In this document: positions 26,532 through 36,984 of the stretch, one piece after another
Position numbering within the stretch: position 1 is the first letter of the stretch
How the letters are laid out: each line of letters starts with the position of its first letter
From: DASRDR01 sp963812945 [NCBI: uncultured Candidatus Rokubacteria bacterium]
GTDB lineage: Bacteria > Methylomirabilota > Methylomirabilia > Rokubacteriales
Assembly (NCBI GenBank): GCA_963812945.1
Contig: CAWEXD010000012.1
Coordinates: 124,001 to 188,000 of the forward strand
DNA: 64,000 bases
Direction of reading: 5' to 3'
The notes under the pieces: generated by a model
The model's database searches: none
What the model saw: only the letters and a program-made list of their open reading frames with translations
Told to the model about the DNA's origin: nothing
Program-made: the position numbers and the translations under genes

Positions 26532-27866
26532 ATGGGCACCGCGGACGTTCCATCCCTCAAGGGGCTGGTCGAGACCGACCGCGTCCACCGGGCTGTCTAC
26601 ACCGACCCCGCCCTGTTCGAGCTCGAGATGGAGCGCCTCTTCGGGCGCGCCTGGCTGATCCTGGGCCACGAAAGCCAGATCCCGACCCCCGGCGACTTCT
26701 TCACGACGCGTCTGGCGCGCCAGCCGGTGATCGTGGCGCGCCACACGGACGGCGCCATCCACGTCCTCCGGAACCGTTGCGCCCACCGCGGGGCGCGCGT
26801 CTGCGAGGCCGCGGCCGGCCACGCGCCCCAGCTCGTGTGCCCCTACCACGGTTGGACGTACGCCACCGACGGCACGCTCTGCGGCGTGCCACTTCCCGGC
26901 GGCTACGCGCAACCGGTCGTCGGCGTGGACGACTTCCGCCTCGCGCGCGTCCCCCGCGTGGACCGCTACCGAGGCTTCCTGTTCGGCTCGCTCGCCCCGT
27001 ACGGGCCGAACCTCCTCGAGTTCCTCGGCCCGCTCCGGGCCTCGTTCGACGATTTCGTCGAGCGCGCCCCCGATGGCGAGATCGAGGTCGCAGGCGGCGT
27101 GTTCAAGCACGCGTACGCCGGGAACTGGAAGCTCGTGCTCGAGAACCACAACGACACCGTCCACCCCGCGTTCGTTCACGCTTCGTCCATCTGGGCCGCG
27201 CGGGAGCAGCCGGCCGTGCCCCCGGGCGCCTATGCCGAGATCGCCCTGCGGCAGATGCTCCAGAACGGTGCGGCCTGGGAGGTGTGGGAGGGTACCGGCC
27301 TCTGGACCGCCCGCCACGGCCACTCCTGGATGGGCGACTACCACGACGACAGCCGGCTCGTGGCCGCCCTCGACCACCCAGCGTTCGCCGACTACCGCGC
27401 TGCCCTCGCGCGGCGGCTCGGATCAGACGGCGCGCGGCGGGTCCTCGGCGAGCAGCGCTGGAACAGCATCGTGTATCCGAGCTGCTCGTTCATGAGCCAG
27501 TTTCGCCAGCTCCGGATCATCCAGCCGGTCGCCGTCGACCGGACGGTCGTCCACGCCTACTCCTTCCGGCTCAAGGGGGCGCCGGAGGGGATGTTCCGCG
27601 ATACGGTGGCGTTCGCCAACGTCGTCAATGGCACCGCCTCCCCGGTGCTGACCGACGACCTCGAAGTCTACGAGCGGGTCCAGCACGGGCTCACCACCCA
27701 GGGCTCCGACTGGGTGTACCTCGGACGCGGAATGCGCCGCGGCGCCGGGGGCGACGTGCCCGACGTGGACGGCACCGCACGGGGCGCCACCGGGACCAGC
27801 GAGATCCACATCCGGAATCAGTTCGCCGCCTGGCTCGAGTACCTGACGAGCCCCGGAGAGATGTGA
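26532..27866 (+). CDS. Aromatic ring-hydroxylating dioxygenase, large (Rieske) subunit
   Basis: A 444-residue Rieske non-haem iron oxygenase. The [2Fe-2S] ligands are CAHRG (Cys83, His85) and CPYHGW (Cys103, His106). The catalytic iron site is in [19 protein letters not shown], with a C-terminal acidic partner in the usual area. Family members insert oxygen into aromatic rings with electrons from a reductase, which is not encoded here. The ATG at 26532 is preferred to the in-frame 26502 start because it gives normal family length. The small subunit begins 1 base after the stop. Confidence 0.93.
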   Translation: MGTADVPSLKGLVETDRVHRAVYTDPALFELEMERLFGRAWLILGHESQIPTPGDFFTTRLARQPVIVARHTDGAIHVLRNRCAHRGARVCEAAAGHAPQLVCPYHGWTYATDGTLCGVPLPGGYAQPVVGVDDFRLARVPRVDRYRGFLFGSLAPYGPNLLEFLGPLRASFDDFVERAPDGEIEVAGGVFKHAYAGNWKLVLENHNDTVHPAFVHASSIWAAREQPAVPPGAYAEIALRQMLQNGAAWEVWEGTGLWTARHGHSWMGDYHDDSRLVAALDHPAFADYRAALARRLGSDGARRVLGEQRWNSIVYPSCSFMSQFRQLRIIQPVAVDRTVVHAYSFRLKGAPEGMFRDTVAFANVVNGTASPVLTDDLEVYERVQHGLTTQGSDWVYLGRGMRRGAGGDVPDVDGTARGATGTSEIHIRNQFAAWLEYLTSPGEM

Positions 27867-27867
27867 G

Positions 27868-28377
27868 GTGCCCGTGACGAGGTCGCGTCCCGCGTCGACC
27901 GGGCGGCGCCCCGGGCTCCGCGAGGTCGAGGCGCTCCTGTATCGGGAAGCGCGGCTCCTCGACCAAGGCCGGCGTGAGGAGTGGCTCGGCCTCTTCACCG
28001 GGGACGCGACCTACTGGATCCCGCTCCTGGCCGGCCAGCAGGACCCCTTGACCACCTGCTCCATCCTCTACGACGATCGGCAGCTCCTCGAGGCGCGGGT
28101 GCGCCAGTTCACGCACCCCCGTGCTCACGCGCGCGTGCCCGCGCCTCGCACCGTCCACCAGGTCGGCAACGTCGAGATCCTGGACGACGCCGGGGGCGAG
28201 CTGGTCGTCGCCTCCACGCTGGTCCTGATCGAGTACCGGAACGAGCGCCAGCGCGTGTGGGGCGCACTCGTCGAGCACCGCCTGCGGCGCACGCCGAGGG
28301 GTCTCCGCATCGTGGCCAAGCGCGTGGACCTCGTCAACTCCGAGAGCGAGCTGGAGGGTCTCGTCTGTCTGTTCTGA
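27868..28377 (+). CDS. Aromatic ring-hydroxylating dioxygenase, small (beta) subunit
   Basis: A 169-residue NTF2/SnoaL-fold protein with a GTG start right after the large-subunit stop. Features include EVEALLYREARLLDQGRREE, then WLGLFTGDATYWIPLL and a C-terminal LRIVAKRVDLVNSE, typical of dioxygenase beta subunits. It stabilises the alpha3beta3 enzyme and lacks catalytic metals. The next permease gene follows within about 20 bases, suggesting oxygenase and uptake are co-expressed. Confidence 0.9.
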   Translation: MPVTRSRPASTGRRPGLREVEALLYREARLLDQGRREEWLGLFTGDATYWIPLLAGQQDPLTTCSILYDDRQLLEARVRQFTHPRAHARVPAPRTVHQVGNVEILDDAGGELVVASTLVLIEYRNERQRVWGALVEHRLRRTPRGLRIVAKRVDLVNSESELEGLVCLF

Positions 28378-28394
28378 CGACCTCGCCGCGCCTG

Positions 28395-29129
28395 GTGGCT
28401 GGCGGCCTCTTCCTCGGCGCCATCGGCCTCTGGCAGCTCGTCGCCTTGCTCCCGCACCCCGACTTCGTCCTCGGGCCTAGCGAAGTGGCGCGTGAGGTGG
28501 TCGCCGCGCTCGGGTCCGGGGAGCTCGGCCCGCACGTGCTGGCCAGCCTCGCCCGCTCGCTGCCCGGATTCGCGCTCGGCTCCCTCGCGGGCGTCGGCCT
28601 CGGGCTCCTGGCCGGCGTGGCCCGCGGACTCGACCAGACGCTGAGCCCGCTGGTCTTCCTCACCTACCCCATCCCCAAGATCGTGTTTCTGCCGCTGTTC
28701 ATGCTGTGGTTCGGCATCGGGGACGTCTCGAAGGTTCTGATCATCGCGTTGGCGTGCTTCTATCCGTGCTTCATCAACGCCTACTACGGCGCCCGCTCGA
28801 CGCCGACGCTCATGGTGTGGTCGGGCCTCAGCATGGGCGCCGGCCGGGTGCAGGTCTTCGGCAAGATCGTCGTGCCGAGCGCGCTGCCGCTCGTCTTCGC
28901 CGGCCTCCGCGTCTCGCTCGCCCTCTCCTTCATCCTCCTGTTCTCGACGGAGATGATCAACGCGCGGTCGGGCCTCGGCCATCTCATCCGCCAGGCGGAG
29001 GGGAGCCTCCGGTTCGACCTGATGTACGTGGCCATCGTCGCGGTGGCGGTGCTCGGCTACGCGTCGGACCAGCTCCTCGTGCTCGTGCGCCGCCGCGTGC
29101 TCGCGTGGCAGGAGGTCGTGCGCGCGTGA
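28395..29129 (+). CDS. ABC transporter permease (NitT/TauT type), first copy
   Basis: A roughly 244-residue inner-membrane permease with five or six helices. The cytoplasmic EAA-like loop is SGLSMGAGRVQVFGKIVVPS, and the helix before it has the family pattern TYPIPKIVFLPLFMLWFGIG. The start is uncertain: a GTG at 28395 is the nearest ordinary codon, while CTG codons overlapping the beta-subunit stop are in frame. It forms a heterodimer candidate with the next gene. Transported substrate is probably the aromatic or organic acid used by the oxygenase; this is inference. Confidence 0.88.
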   Translation: MAGGLFLGAIGLWQLVALLPHPDFVLGPSEVAREVVAALGSGELGPHVLASLARSLPGFALGSLAGVGLGLLAGVARGLDQTLSPLVFLTYPIPKIVFLPLFMLWFGIGDVSKVLIIALACFYPCFINAYYGARSTPTLMVWSGLSMGAGRVQVFGKIVVPSALPLVFAGLRVSLALSFILLFSTEMINARSGLGHLIRQAEGSLRFDLMYVAIVAVAVLGYASDQLLVLVRRRVLAWQEVVRA

Positions 29130-29166
29130 CGCAGCGCGGGCCGTTCCACGCAGGAGGCGCGGGCCC

Positions 29167-29961
29167 GTGAGAGCCGGCACGTCGGAGCGGGGCTGGGTCG
29201 CCGTCGCCCGCCGGCTCGCGCTCGTGGGCGCCGGGCTCGCCGTCTGGGAGGCCGTGGCGCGAAGCGGCCAGGTGAGCCCGATTCTCGTGCCCTCGCTCGT
29301 GCGCATCGGACGCGAGCTCGGGCTCTTCCTGGGCCAGGCGGCGTTCCTCGGCGAGGCGTGGCTCTCGGTCTACCGGGTGCTCGCCGGGTTCGCCCTCGCC
29401 GCGGTGGTCGGGGTAACGCTCGGCGTCGTGATGGGGCGCTCCACCGTCGCCGCGGGCATCCTCGATCCCCTGTTCTCCGGAACGTATCCGATCCCCAAGA
29501 TCGCGCTCTTCCCGCTCTTCGTCTTCGTGTTCGGCTTCGGCAGCCTGTCGAAGGTAGCGCTGGTCTTCCTGGAGTGTCTGTACCCGATCGTCGTCACGAC
29601 ATGCGCCGGGAGCCGGACGGTTCACCGAGCGCTCGTCTGGTCCGCGCTCAACATGGGCGCCTCGCGCGCCCGCATTCTCTGGGGTGTGGTCGTTCCCGCG
29701 ACCGCGCCCTACATCTTCGCGGGGTTTCGGATCGCGCTCCCGATCGCGATGATCGTGGTGATCATCACCGAGATGATCGGCTCCGCCGACGGGCTCGGCT
29801 ACCTGGTGGTGTACTCCCTGGCCTCGCTCAAGACCGACCGGATGCTGGCGGTGGTCGTGGTGATCGCCCTTCTCGGTCTCGCCCTCGACCAGGTCCTCCT
29901 CCGCGTCCGGGATCGGCTGGTCGCCTGGGAGCGTCTCGACTCCTACTTCGTGGGCCCGTAG
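29167..29961 (+). CDS. ABC transporter permease (NitT/TauT type), second copy
   Basis: A 264-residue permease with the same family signs: TYPIPKIALFPLFVFVFGFG, the loop SALNMGASRARILWGVVVPA and IITEMIGSADGLG. It starts at a GTG 37 bases after the first permease. It ends 6 bases from the convergent binding-protein gene, whose ATPase neighbour likely completes the transporter. Confidence 0.92.
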   Translation: MRAGTSERGWVAVARRLALVGAGLAVWEAVARSGQVSPILVPSLVRIGRELGLFLGQAAFLGEAWLSVYRVLAGFALAAVVGVTLGVVMGRSTVAAGILDPLFSGTYPIPKIALFPLFVFVFGFGSLSKVALVFLECLYPIVVTTCAGSRTVHRALVWSALNMGASRARILWGVVVPATAPYIFAGFRIALPIAMIVVIITEMIGSADGLGYLVVYSLASLKTDRMLAVVVVIALLGLALDQVLLRVRDRLVAWERLDSYFVGP

Positions 29962-29967
29962 GCCACC

Positions 29968-30957
29968 CTACCGGGGCAGATACCCCAGGTCAACCATCTC
30001 GTCGGCGTTCACCGGCTTCTCCAGCCAGTCGAGCTTCTCGCGCATGAACGCCGCGAGCTTCCGGAGGCTGGCGACGTCGACGCGCCCGGTCGGGTCGCGC
30101 TTCCAGTCGGCGTTCTTCAGGTAGATGTCGAGGGGACTCCGGACGAAGCCCGCCTTGTGGATGTCGCGCTTGGCCTGGGCGGTGTTGGCGAGGTAGAAGC
30201 GCGTCGCCGCGACGTAGTCGGCCAGGAAGGCGCGCACAACGTCCGGGTGAGCCTTCAAGAAGCGATCGCCGAACCAGACGTCGAGGAGCTCGTGGTCATA
30301 GCCCACCGCCTCCACCGCGGTGAAGAGCGGCCGGAGCCCGCCCTTGGCCCGCTCGGCCGAGTAGAACGGCTCCACGAAGACGCCCGCGCTGACCTTGTCC
30401 GACCGGACCGCCGGCCCGATCGCCGGGAAGGCGATGGGGACGACCTTGACGTCCCGGTCGGGAACCAGCCCGGCCCCGAGGAGCGCAGCACGCGCCCAGA
30501 GGTCGGTGGCCGTCTTGATCCCCACCACCCCGATGGTCCCCCCGCGAAGGTCCTTGACGGTCTTCACCGGCCCGTCCTCTCGGGTCATGTAGGTCGTCGA
30601 GAACCATTCCGAGCCGGCGGCTTCCTGGCAGATTCCGGCGACGATCCGGATGTCGAGACCCTGGGCCCGGCTGAAGATGACGGAGAGGCCCGGAGCGGTC
30701 CCGCCGTCGAGCTCGTTGGCGAGGTAGGCCTGGAAGCGCTCGGGATTTCCCTGAAAGGAGATGAACTTCAGGCGGTACTTGATTCCCTGCCCGGGGGTCA
30801 GATCGGGCCGGGCCGCCATGAGCCAGACCTGCTCCTCGGCGGCGAAGCCGTGACCGAATCGGATGAGCGGCAGCTCCTGAGCGTTCGCCGGCATTGGCGC
30901 GAGCCAGATCGAGACGATGAGTGAGGTCACGGCGGCGCGGATGACTCGACGCTTCAT
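29968..30957 (-). CDS. ABC transporter solute-binding protein (NMT1/THI5-like)
   Basis: A 329-residue binding protein with a signal peptide (residues 1-26, ending MPANAQ) and a two-lobed NMT1/SsuA-like fold. The opening strand is LPLIRFGHGFAAEEQVWLM; KDLRGGTIGVVGIKTATDLW marks the hinge. Such proteins bind nitrogenous or sulfonated organics, pyrimidine precursors or aromatic acids. It follows the ATPase gene at 31013 on the same strand and is convergent with the two permeases, so the transporter is encoded as two facing units. Confidence 0.9.
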   Translation of the reverse strand: MKRRVIRAAVTSLIVSIWLAPMPANAQELPLIRFGHGFAAEEQVWLMAARPDLTPGQGIKYRLKFISFQGNPERFQAYLANELDGGTAPGLSVIFSRAQGLDIRIVAGICQEAAGSEWFSTTYMTREDGPVKTVKDLRGGTIGVVGIKTATDLWARAALLGAGLVPDRDVKVVPIAFPAIGPAVRSDKVSAGVFVEPFYSAERAKGGLRPLFTAVEAVGYDHELLDVWFGDRFLKAHPDVVRAFLADYVAATRFYLANTAQAKRDIHKAGFVRSPLDIYLKNADWKRDPTGRVDVASLRKLAAFMREKLDWLEKPVNADEMVDLGYLPR

Positions 30958-31012
30958 GAAACTCTCCTTTCCAGGGGCCGGGCCCGTGGTCCGGAACGGC
31001 GGCGTGACCGGC

Positions 31013-31858
31013 TCAGGACCCGGCCCCGCCTGGGCTGTGCCCGCCGGTCTCCAGCGTGATGCGGGCGGGCCGGCGCCTGTTCTGGCCGGTCCGGATCGCC
31101 TCGCTCCGGATCAGGTCCCCCACGTAGTTCCGCCACTCGAGGCACGCGACGGACTTCCGTATGGCGATGTCCCGGGGTCGAGCGAGATCGATCGCCACCT
31201 CCTCCCGGACCCTCGCCGGGCGCGCGGTGAGGACGACGACCCGGTCGCCGAGGTAGACGGCCTCCTCGATGTCGTGCGTCACGAAGACGATGGTCTTCCC
31301 GGTCTGCTCCCAGATGCGCGTCAGCTCGTCCTGCATCGCTTCCCGCGTCTGGGCATCCAGCGAGCCGAACGGCTCGTCCATGAGCAGCACCTCGGGATCG
31401 AAGGCGAGCACGCGAGCCAGAGCCACCCGCTGCTTCATCCCGCCGGACAGCTCCCCGGGCAGGTGGTCCCGGAACTCCCGCAGGCCGGTCAGGTCTAGGT
31501 ACCGGTCCACGACGGCCGCCCGCTCGGTTCGTGACACCCCGCGGACCTCAAGCCCCCAGCCGACGTTGCCGGCCACGGTACGCCACGGAAAGAGGGCAAA
31601 CTCCTGGAAGACCATGCCGCGGTCGGGGCCGGGGCCGGCGACGTCGCGGCCGTGAACCCGCACCCGTCCCGCGTCGGGCCGGAGGAATCCGCCGAGGACG
31701 TGGAGAAGCGTCGTCTTTCCGCAACCACTCGGGCCCACGATCGTCACGAATTCGCCGTCGCGGACGGTCAGACGCTCGAGGTCCAGGACCTCCACCGCCC
31801 GCCCGTCGCGGGCGAACGTCTTGCGAAGCCCCTCCACCTCGAGGGCGGGCATGGTCAT
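31013..31858 (-). CDS. ABC transporter ATPase (SsuB/TauB-like)
   Basis: A 281-residue ATPase with Walker [10 protein letters not shown], signature LSGGMKQRVALARVL, Walker B VLLMDEPFGSLDA and switch His FVTHDIEEAVYLGDRV. The C-terminal part is typical of NitT/TauT ATPases (ARPARVREEVAIDLARPRD). It heads the minus-strand unit with the NMT1-like binding protein and presumably powers the two permeases at 28395 and 29167. Confidence 0.93.
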   Translation of the reverse strand: MTMPALEVEGLRKTFARDGRAVEVLDLERLTVRDGEFVTIVGPSGCGKTTLLHVLGGFLRPDAGRVRVHGRDVAGPGPDRGMVFQEFALFPWRTVAGNVGWGLEVRGVSRTERAAVVDRYLDLTGLREFRDHLPGELSGGMKQRVALARVLAFDPEVLLMDEPFGSLDAQTREAMQDELTRIWEQTGKTIVFVTHDIEEAVYLGDRVVVLTARPARVREEVAIDLARPRDIAIRKSVACLEWRNYVGDLIRSEAIRTGQNRRRPARITLETGGHSPGGAGS

Positions 31859-31961
31859 GGGCGCTGCCCGTCCATGGCGTTCATGACGATGGCGTGCCCC
31901 TGCGCCCCACCGCCGCCGATTGTAGTCGGGAGCCGACCGGCGGTCAAAAGCGGGGCCCGTC

Positions 31962-33614
31962 TCACAGGAAGGCGTTCTCGTTGCGCCCCGACACCCGGAA
32001 CACAGCGTAGACCGCGACGCCCGACGCGACCAGGAGGATCGTGGACAGGGCGGCGGCGGTGCCGAACTCGCCGTCGAGCACCGACAGGTAGATGCGCACC
32101 GGCATGGTCATGGTGCGGCCGACGTAGAGGATCAGCGTGCTGGACAGCTCGTTGATCGCCGTGATGAAGCTCATCAGCACGCCGGCCACGACACCGGGCA
32201 GCATCAGCGGCAGGGTGACCCGGGCAAACGCGCGCGCCGGCGAGGCGCCGAGGGAGATCGCCGCCTCCTCCAGGCTGGCCCGGATCTGCTTCAGGATCGC
32301 GGCGCTGGATCGCACCGCGTAGGGCAGCCGGCGGATGAACAGCATCAGGACGATGATGGTCGCGGTGCCGGTCAGCTCCAGCGGGGGCACGTTGAAGGTC
32401 ACCGCGAAGGCGAGGCCCATGACCACGCCCGGCACCACGTAGGGGACGACCAGCGCGCCGTCGAGCACCCCGGTCACGCGTGTCTCGCGCCGCGCGAGGA
32501 TGTAGCCGACCAGCGTGCCGATGACCGTGATGAAGGCCACCGCGACGAGCGAGAAGACCGCGCTGTTGGTGATGACGTGCGGCACCTGGCGCAGGACGCG
32601 GACATAGCTGTCCAGGCCGAAGCCCGGCTGGAACACCGGGCCGCTGGTCTTGCGGAACGAGGTGTAGACGACGACGAGCGACGGCGCCGAGCTGGCCAGC
32701 ACGATGGCGTAGCACACCAGATGGGCGCACGCGGAGGCGACGGGCCCGAGGCGCGTCGGCACCGGCCGGCGCAGCATCGACGCGGCGACGTTCCGTCGCC
32801 GCACCGACCAGCGCTGCAGCACGATGGCGACCATCGACAGCGCGATCAGCACCGTGCTGGTGGCCGAGGCAAGCCCCGGATTGCCCGTCATCTCGCTGGT
32901 GAACAGGTTGAACGCGGTGGTGGCCAGGACGCGCACCTTGCCGCCCACGATCGACGGCGTGCCGAAGTCGGCGATCGACAGCACGAACGTCAGCAGGGCG
33001 CCGGCGCTCACCGCCGGCGAGATCAGCGGGAGGGTCACCCGGAAGAAGCGCCGCCAGGGACCGGCGCCCAGCCCCTCCGCAGCCTCCTCGACCGCCGGGT
33101 TGATCGTGCGCAGGCTGCTGGCGGTCAGCAGGAAGACGAAGGGGTAGAACTTCAGGCTGAAGACCAGGATGATGCCGAAGAAGCCGTAGATGGGCGGCGC
33201 CTCGATGCCCCACGGCTCCAGCGCCTGCCGCAGGAAGCCATTGCGCCCCAGCATCATGATCCACGCGTAGGCGCCGATGAACGGCGGTGACACGAGGGCC
33301 AGCACGGCCACCGTGGAGATGAGGTTCCGTCCCGCGATCAGGTAGCGCGTGGTCAGGACCGCGAGCGGGACGCCCAGCGCCATCGCGCCCGCCATACCCC
33401 CGAGGCCGACGAGCAGGCTGTTGACCAGGGCCGTCTGGAAGAACGGCTGGCCCAGCACCCGCGCGTAGTTCCCGAGCGTCACGGCGCCGGTCAGGTTGTC
33501 GATGAAGCTCGCGACGAAGATGCGGCTGAGCGGCCAGGCGAGGAGCACCGCCACGACGGCGATGGCCAGCAGCAGGACGGCGGTCCAGAACTCGACCCGG
33601 AGGCCTTGCCTCAT
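31962..33614 (-). CDS. ABC transporter permease, two-domain FbpB / aminoethylphosphonate type
   Basis: A 550-residue permease with two fused membrane halves of about six helices each. Each half has an EAA-type loop: [20 protein letters not shown] in the first and [20 protein letters not shown] in the second. This double arrangement is typical of iron(III) and 2-aminoethylphosphonate uptake systems. Its start overlaps the ATPase gene stop by four bases, and the binding protein lies upstream, giving a complete importer at 31962-35770. Confidence 0.92.
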   Translation of the reverse strand: MRQGLRVEFWTAVLLLAIAVVAVLLAWPLSRIFVASFIDNLTGAVTLGNYARVLGQPFFQTALVNSLLVGLGGMAGAMALGVPLAVLTTRYLIAGRNLISTVAVLALVSPPFIGAYAWIMMLGRNGFLRQALEPWGIEAPPIYGFFGIILVFSLKFYPFVFLLTASSLRTINPAVEEAAEGLGAGPWRRFFRVTLPLISPAVSAGALLTFVLSIADFGTPSIVGGKVRVLATTAFNLFTSEMTGNPGLASATSTVLIALSMVAIVLQRWSVRRRNVAASMLRRPVPTRLGPVASACAHLVCYAIVLASSAPSLVVVYTSFRKTSGPVFQPGFGLDSYVRVLRQVPHVITNSAVFSLVAVAFITVIGTLVGYILARRETRVTGVLDGALVVPYVVPGVVMGLAFAVTFNVPPLELTGTATIIVLMLFIRRLPYAVRSSAAILKQIRASLEEAAISLGASPARAFARVTLPLMLPGVVAGVLMSFITAINELSSTLILYVGRTMTMPVRIYLSVLDGEFGTAAALSTILLVASGVAVYAVFRVSGRNENAFL

Positions 33615-34692
33615 GTCCCGAGCTCGATCCGGCTCTCGTCCTCCGCAAACGCATGCAGCCGCCCCACCGGCAAAGCCAGGCTCACCCGCTCACCCACCGC
33701 GGCGAGCGGCCCTTCGTACGGCCGATAGACGTGCGCGAGGAGCTCCCGGCCGTCGCCGCCGTCTACCCGGTAGTAGGCCTCGCGGCCGGCGAACGTGACC
33801 TTCGTCACGACGCCCGCCAGCGCGATCGCCGGGCCGTCCGTCGCGCGATCCGCCACGATCACGTCCTCGGGCCTGATGGCCAGGGTCGCCCGGCCGCGGC
33901 CCGCCAGCCCCGTCAGGCGCTCGGCGCCAGCGCCGAGGGCCAGCTCCCCGCCCGGCCCGATGGCCACGTCGGGCACGACGTTCATCGCCCCCACGAACGA
34001 GGCGACGAACAGCGTGGCCGGCTGGGCGTAGATGTCCCGGGGCGTGCCGATCTGGTGCACCCGGCCGCCGCGCATCACGCAGATGCGGTCCGAGATCCCG
34101 AGCGCCTCTTCCTGGTCGTGGGTCACGTAGATCGTGGTGATCCCCAGCGAGCGCTGCAGATCCCGGATCTCGTCGCGCAGCTCGACGCGCAGCTTCGCGT
34201 CCAGGTTGGACAGCGGCTCGTCCATCAGCAGGATCTGGGGATTGATGACCACCGCGCGGGCCAGCGCCACCCGCTGCTGCTGGCCGCCCGAGAGCTCGTG
34301 CGGCAGGCGCGCGGCGAGTCCCCCAGCTGGACGAGGTCCAGCGCGCGCGCCGTGCGCTCGGCGATCTCCCGGGCGGGCCGGCCCCGCATCTGGAGACCGA
34401 AGGCGACGTTGTCGGCGACGGTCAGGTGCGGAAAGACCGCGTAGTCCTGGTACACCATGCCCATGTTGCGGCGATGCGCTGGCACGTCGTCGATGCGCGT
34501 GCCCTCGACCAACACCTCGCCGTGGTCCTGCCGGTTGAAGCCGGCGACGGTGCGCAGGAGCGTCGTCTTTCCGCATCCGGACGGTCCGAGGAGCGTGAAG
34601 AACTCGCCGGAGCGGATGGCGAGCGTGACGTCGTCGAGCGCCTTCAGGCCCGGGTAGCTCTTGCTGATGTGCCGGAGGTCTACCCGCGCCAC
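33611..34692 (-). CDS. ABC transporter ATPase (FbpC/PotA-like), one frameshift
   Basis: About 360 residues when the frame is restored. The N-terminal frame gives Walker [18 protein letters not shown]-loop [12 protein letters not shown] and LVQLG. One base is missing in a run of five C (34320-34324), after which the other frame gives [20 protein letters not shown], Walker [14 protein letters not shown] and the TOBE-type C-terminal domain. The expected joint is [19 protein letters not shown] homopolymer position makes a sequencing or assembly error likely. Partners are the adjacent two-domain permease and binding protein. Confidence 0.88.
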
Positions 34693-34783
34693 CGGTCCCT
34701 CAGGGGCCCTCGCATCCGGGAGGCATCGAAAGGCGGCGACGCCCGAGCGCCGCCGCCTTTGCGTTAGTGGCCGCGGATCGCGC

Positions 34784-35770
34784 CTAGCGCGACTGGACCA
34801 GCTCGTGCCACTTCGAGACGTACTCCTTGCGCTTCTCCGCCGCGTTCTTGATGTCGTACTTCACCAGCTTGATCTGCTCGAGGGGCCGGAGAGCCGCCAG
34901 CGGCTTGGCGTCCTTTCGGATGGGGCGACGGCCGAGCTCCTGGACGACCAGGTTCTGCGTCGGGGCGCTGAGCGACCAGTCGATGAACGCCTTGCCGGCG
35001 GCGGGGTTGGGCGCGCGCTTGACCAGCGCCATGCCGTCCGCGATGGCGGACGTGCCGTCCTCGGGGTAGACGATCGCGACGGGCCCGCCGCCCTTGACGT
35101 AGAGGTACGCGTTGTCCTCCAGCGTCACGCCCACGACGGCCTCGCCGTCGTTCACGAAGCGCGGCACGGCGCCCGAGCTGGTGGACACCGCGACGTTCTG
35201 AAAGACGGTCTTGAACTTGCTCCAGCCTGCCGCGTTGTCGCCGTAGATCGCCAGGAACGTGTTGAGCTGCATGTACGCGGAGCCCGATTTCTCGACATCG
35301 GCGAGCGAGACGAGGTTCTTGAAGCGCGGGTGGGCGAGGTCCAGCCAGGTCTTCGGATACTCTTCGGGCTTCAGCTTCTTGGTGTTGACGACGAACACGT
35401 TGACTATCCCGGTGTACGGCAGCCAGGCGCCGCTCGTCTTGAACGCGTCGGAGATCATCGCCGCTTCCTTGGGCTGATACGGCTCGAGCAAGTCGCTGTT
35501 CGCTTCGAGCAGCTCGGCGCCGATGCTCCAGATCACGTCACACTTCGGGTTGGCGGCCTCGGCGCGCACCCGGTTGATGATGTCGCCGGACCCCGCCTTC
35601 ACGACGTCGACCTTGATCCCGGTCGCCTTCTCGAACTCGGGGATGAGGCGCTCGACGATGTTGGCGGTGTGAGCCGTGTAGACGCTCACCCGCTGCTGCG
35701 CCTCCGCCGAGGCGGCCAGCGCCGCCACGAGGATGGCGCCGATCACGACATGGGCGAAACGTGAGGTCAT
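34784..35770 (-). CDS. ABC transporter solute-binding protein, family 1 (iron/phosphonate type)
   Basis: A 328-residue extracellular binding protein with a signal peptide (residues 1-24, ending ASAEA). The mature start RVSVYTAHTANIVERLIPEF is typical of the iron/2-aminoethylphosphonate group, as is the late segment GGGPVAIVYPEDGTSAIADG. Start is the ATG at 35768-35770, with a GGGGAGAA site; a longer frame upstream lacks support. It is the first gene of the binding protein-ATPase-permease unit. Confidence 0.92.
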   Translation of the reverse strand: MTSRFAHVVIGAILVAALAASAEAQQRVSVYTAHTANIVERLIPEFEKATGIKVDVVKAGSGDIINRVRAEAANPKCDVIWSIGAELLEANSDLLEPYQPKEAAMISDAFKTSGAWLPYTGIVNVFVVNTKKLKPEEYPKTWLDLAHPRFKNLVSLADVEKSGSAYMQLNTFLAIYGDNAAGWSKFKTVFQNVAVSTSSGAVPRFVNDGEAVVGVTLEDNAYLYVKGGGPVAIVYPEDGTSAIADGMALVKRAPNPAAGKAFIDWSLSAPTQNLVVQELGRRPIRKDAKPLAALRPLEQIKLVKYDIKNAAEKRKEYVSKWHELVQSR

Positions 35771-35895
35771 GGCGTTCTCCCCCTGAGCGCGTCGTGGAAG
35801 CGGAAGACGACCCCTGCGAACTTCCGGCACAATACTGGACCATTCGCCGCCGCGCCGCAACCGGCCGGAGCAAGGCGGAACCCGGCGGCGATGCC

Positions 35896-36984
35896 TCACC
35901 GCACGCGGCTCCTCGAGGGCGTCGCATCCACCATCTCCCATCCACCCGTGCCGGCCGAGCGATACAGCGCCTCGACGACCACGAGCGCCTTACGCGCTTC
36001 CGCGCCATCCACGAGGGGTGGGCGACCCTCTCGGACTGCCGCGACAAAGTCCGCAATCTGTACCGCGTATGGCTCAACCGAGGGCCCTGCGGCGCGAGGT
36101 TCCTGCTCGACGTCCTCACCGAGCTCGGTACCCGTACGCAGTCGGAACGCGAGATGCCCCCAGCTGCCGCTGACCGTGGCCGTCCCCTGATCCCCATGGA
36201 TGTCGATCGAGGGTGGCTGCTCCGGCATCGCCCCCGTCGTCGCTTGCAGCGCCGCCATCACGCCGCCCGCGAACTCGAGCAAGCCGACCGTGACGTCCTC
36301 CACCTCGACATCGTGCACGGCGGTCCGGGTCTGCGCGACCACCCGCCGCGGCATGCCCAGCACCCAGACGAGGAGGTCGATCATGTGGATGGCCTGGATC
36401 ATGAGCACGCCGCCGCCGGCCTCCGCCTTCCGGCCGCGCCAGGGGGAGCCGAGGTAGTATGCCGGCGGGCGATGCTCCTTCACGGTCACTGAGGCGAGGA
36501 ACACGCGGCCGAGCGCCCCGCCGCCCACGGCTTCACGCAGACGGCGGGCCGCGGGTGTGAACCGGTTCTGGAAGATCCCGGCCAGGGTGACGCCGTGGAC
36601 CCGGCATGCCTCGATCAGCTCGTCGGCAGCGGCCACGGTGTGCGCGATCGCCTTCTCGACAAGCACGTGCCGCCCCGCGTTCGCCGCCGCCACCACGTAC
36701 GGGAGGTGCAGGTGGTGCGGGGTGAGCACCGCGATCGCGTCCACCGGCGCGCGCGCCGCCAGAACCTCGCCGCTCTCGTGGACCTCGGGGATGTCGTACC
36801 GGGCCGCCAGGGCGCGGGCGCGCTCGGGGACAATGTCGGCGATCGCGTGTACCTCAACGCCGGGAACCGTCCGCATGGCGGCGACGTGGATCTCCGCCGC
36901 CACGCCCGCGCCGATCAGGCCGAACCGGAAGGGCCGCGGAGCGCCGGTCACGCCGCGCGGTGACCCGCGCGGGCGGCCGCGCAC
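35896..36984 (-). CDS. Gfo/Idh/MocA family oxidoreductase
   Basis: A 362-residue NAD(P)-binding oxidoreductase. It has the Rossmann motif FGLIGAGVAAEIHVAAM, the family EK motif in GRHVLVEKAIAHTVAAADEL, and HMIDLLVWVLG in the C-terminal domain. The family oxidises or reduces sugars, inositols or bile-pigment-like compounds. A GTG start directly abuts the CoA-transferase stop (36985), so the two are probably co-translated. Substrate unknown. Confidence 0.9.
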   Translation of the reverse strand: MRGRPRGSPRGVTGAPRPFRFGLIGAGVAAEIHVAAMRTVPGVEVHAIADIVPERARALAARYDIPEVHESGEVLAARAPVDAIAVLTPHHLHLPYVVAAANAGRHVLVEKAIAHTVAAADELIEACRVHGVTLAGIFQNRFTPAARRLREAVGGGALGRVFLASVTVKEHRPPAYYLGSPWRGRKAEAGGGVLMIQAIHMIDLLVWVLGMPRRVVAQTRTAVHDVEVEDVTVGLLEFAGGVMAALQATTGAMPEQPPSIDIHGDQGTATVSGSWGHLAFRLRTGTELGEDVEQEPRAAGPSVEPYAVQIADFVAAVREGRPPLVDGAEARKALVVVEALYRSAGTGGWEMVDATPSRSRVR

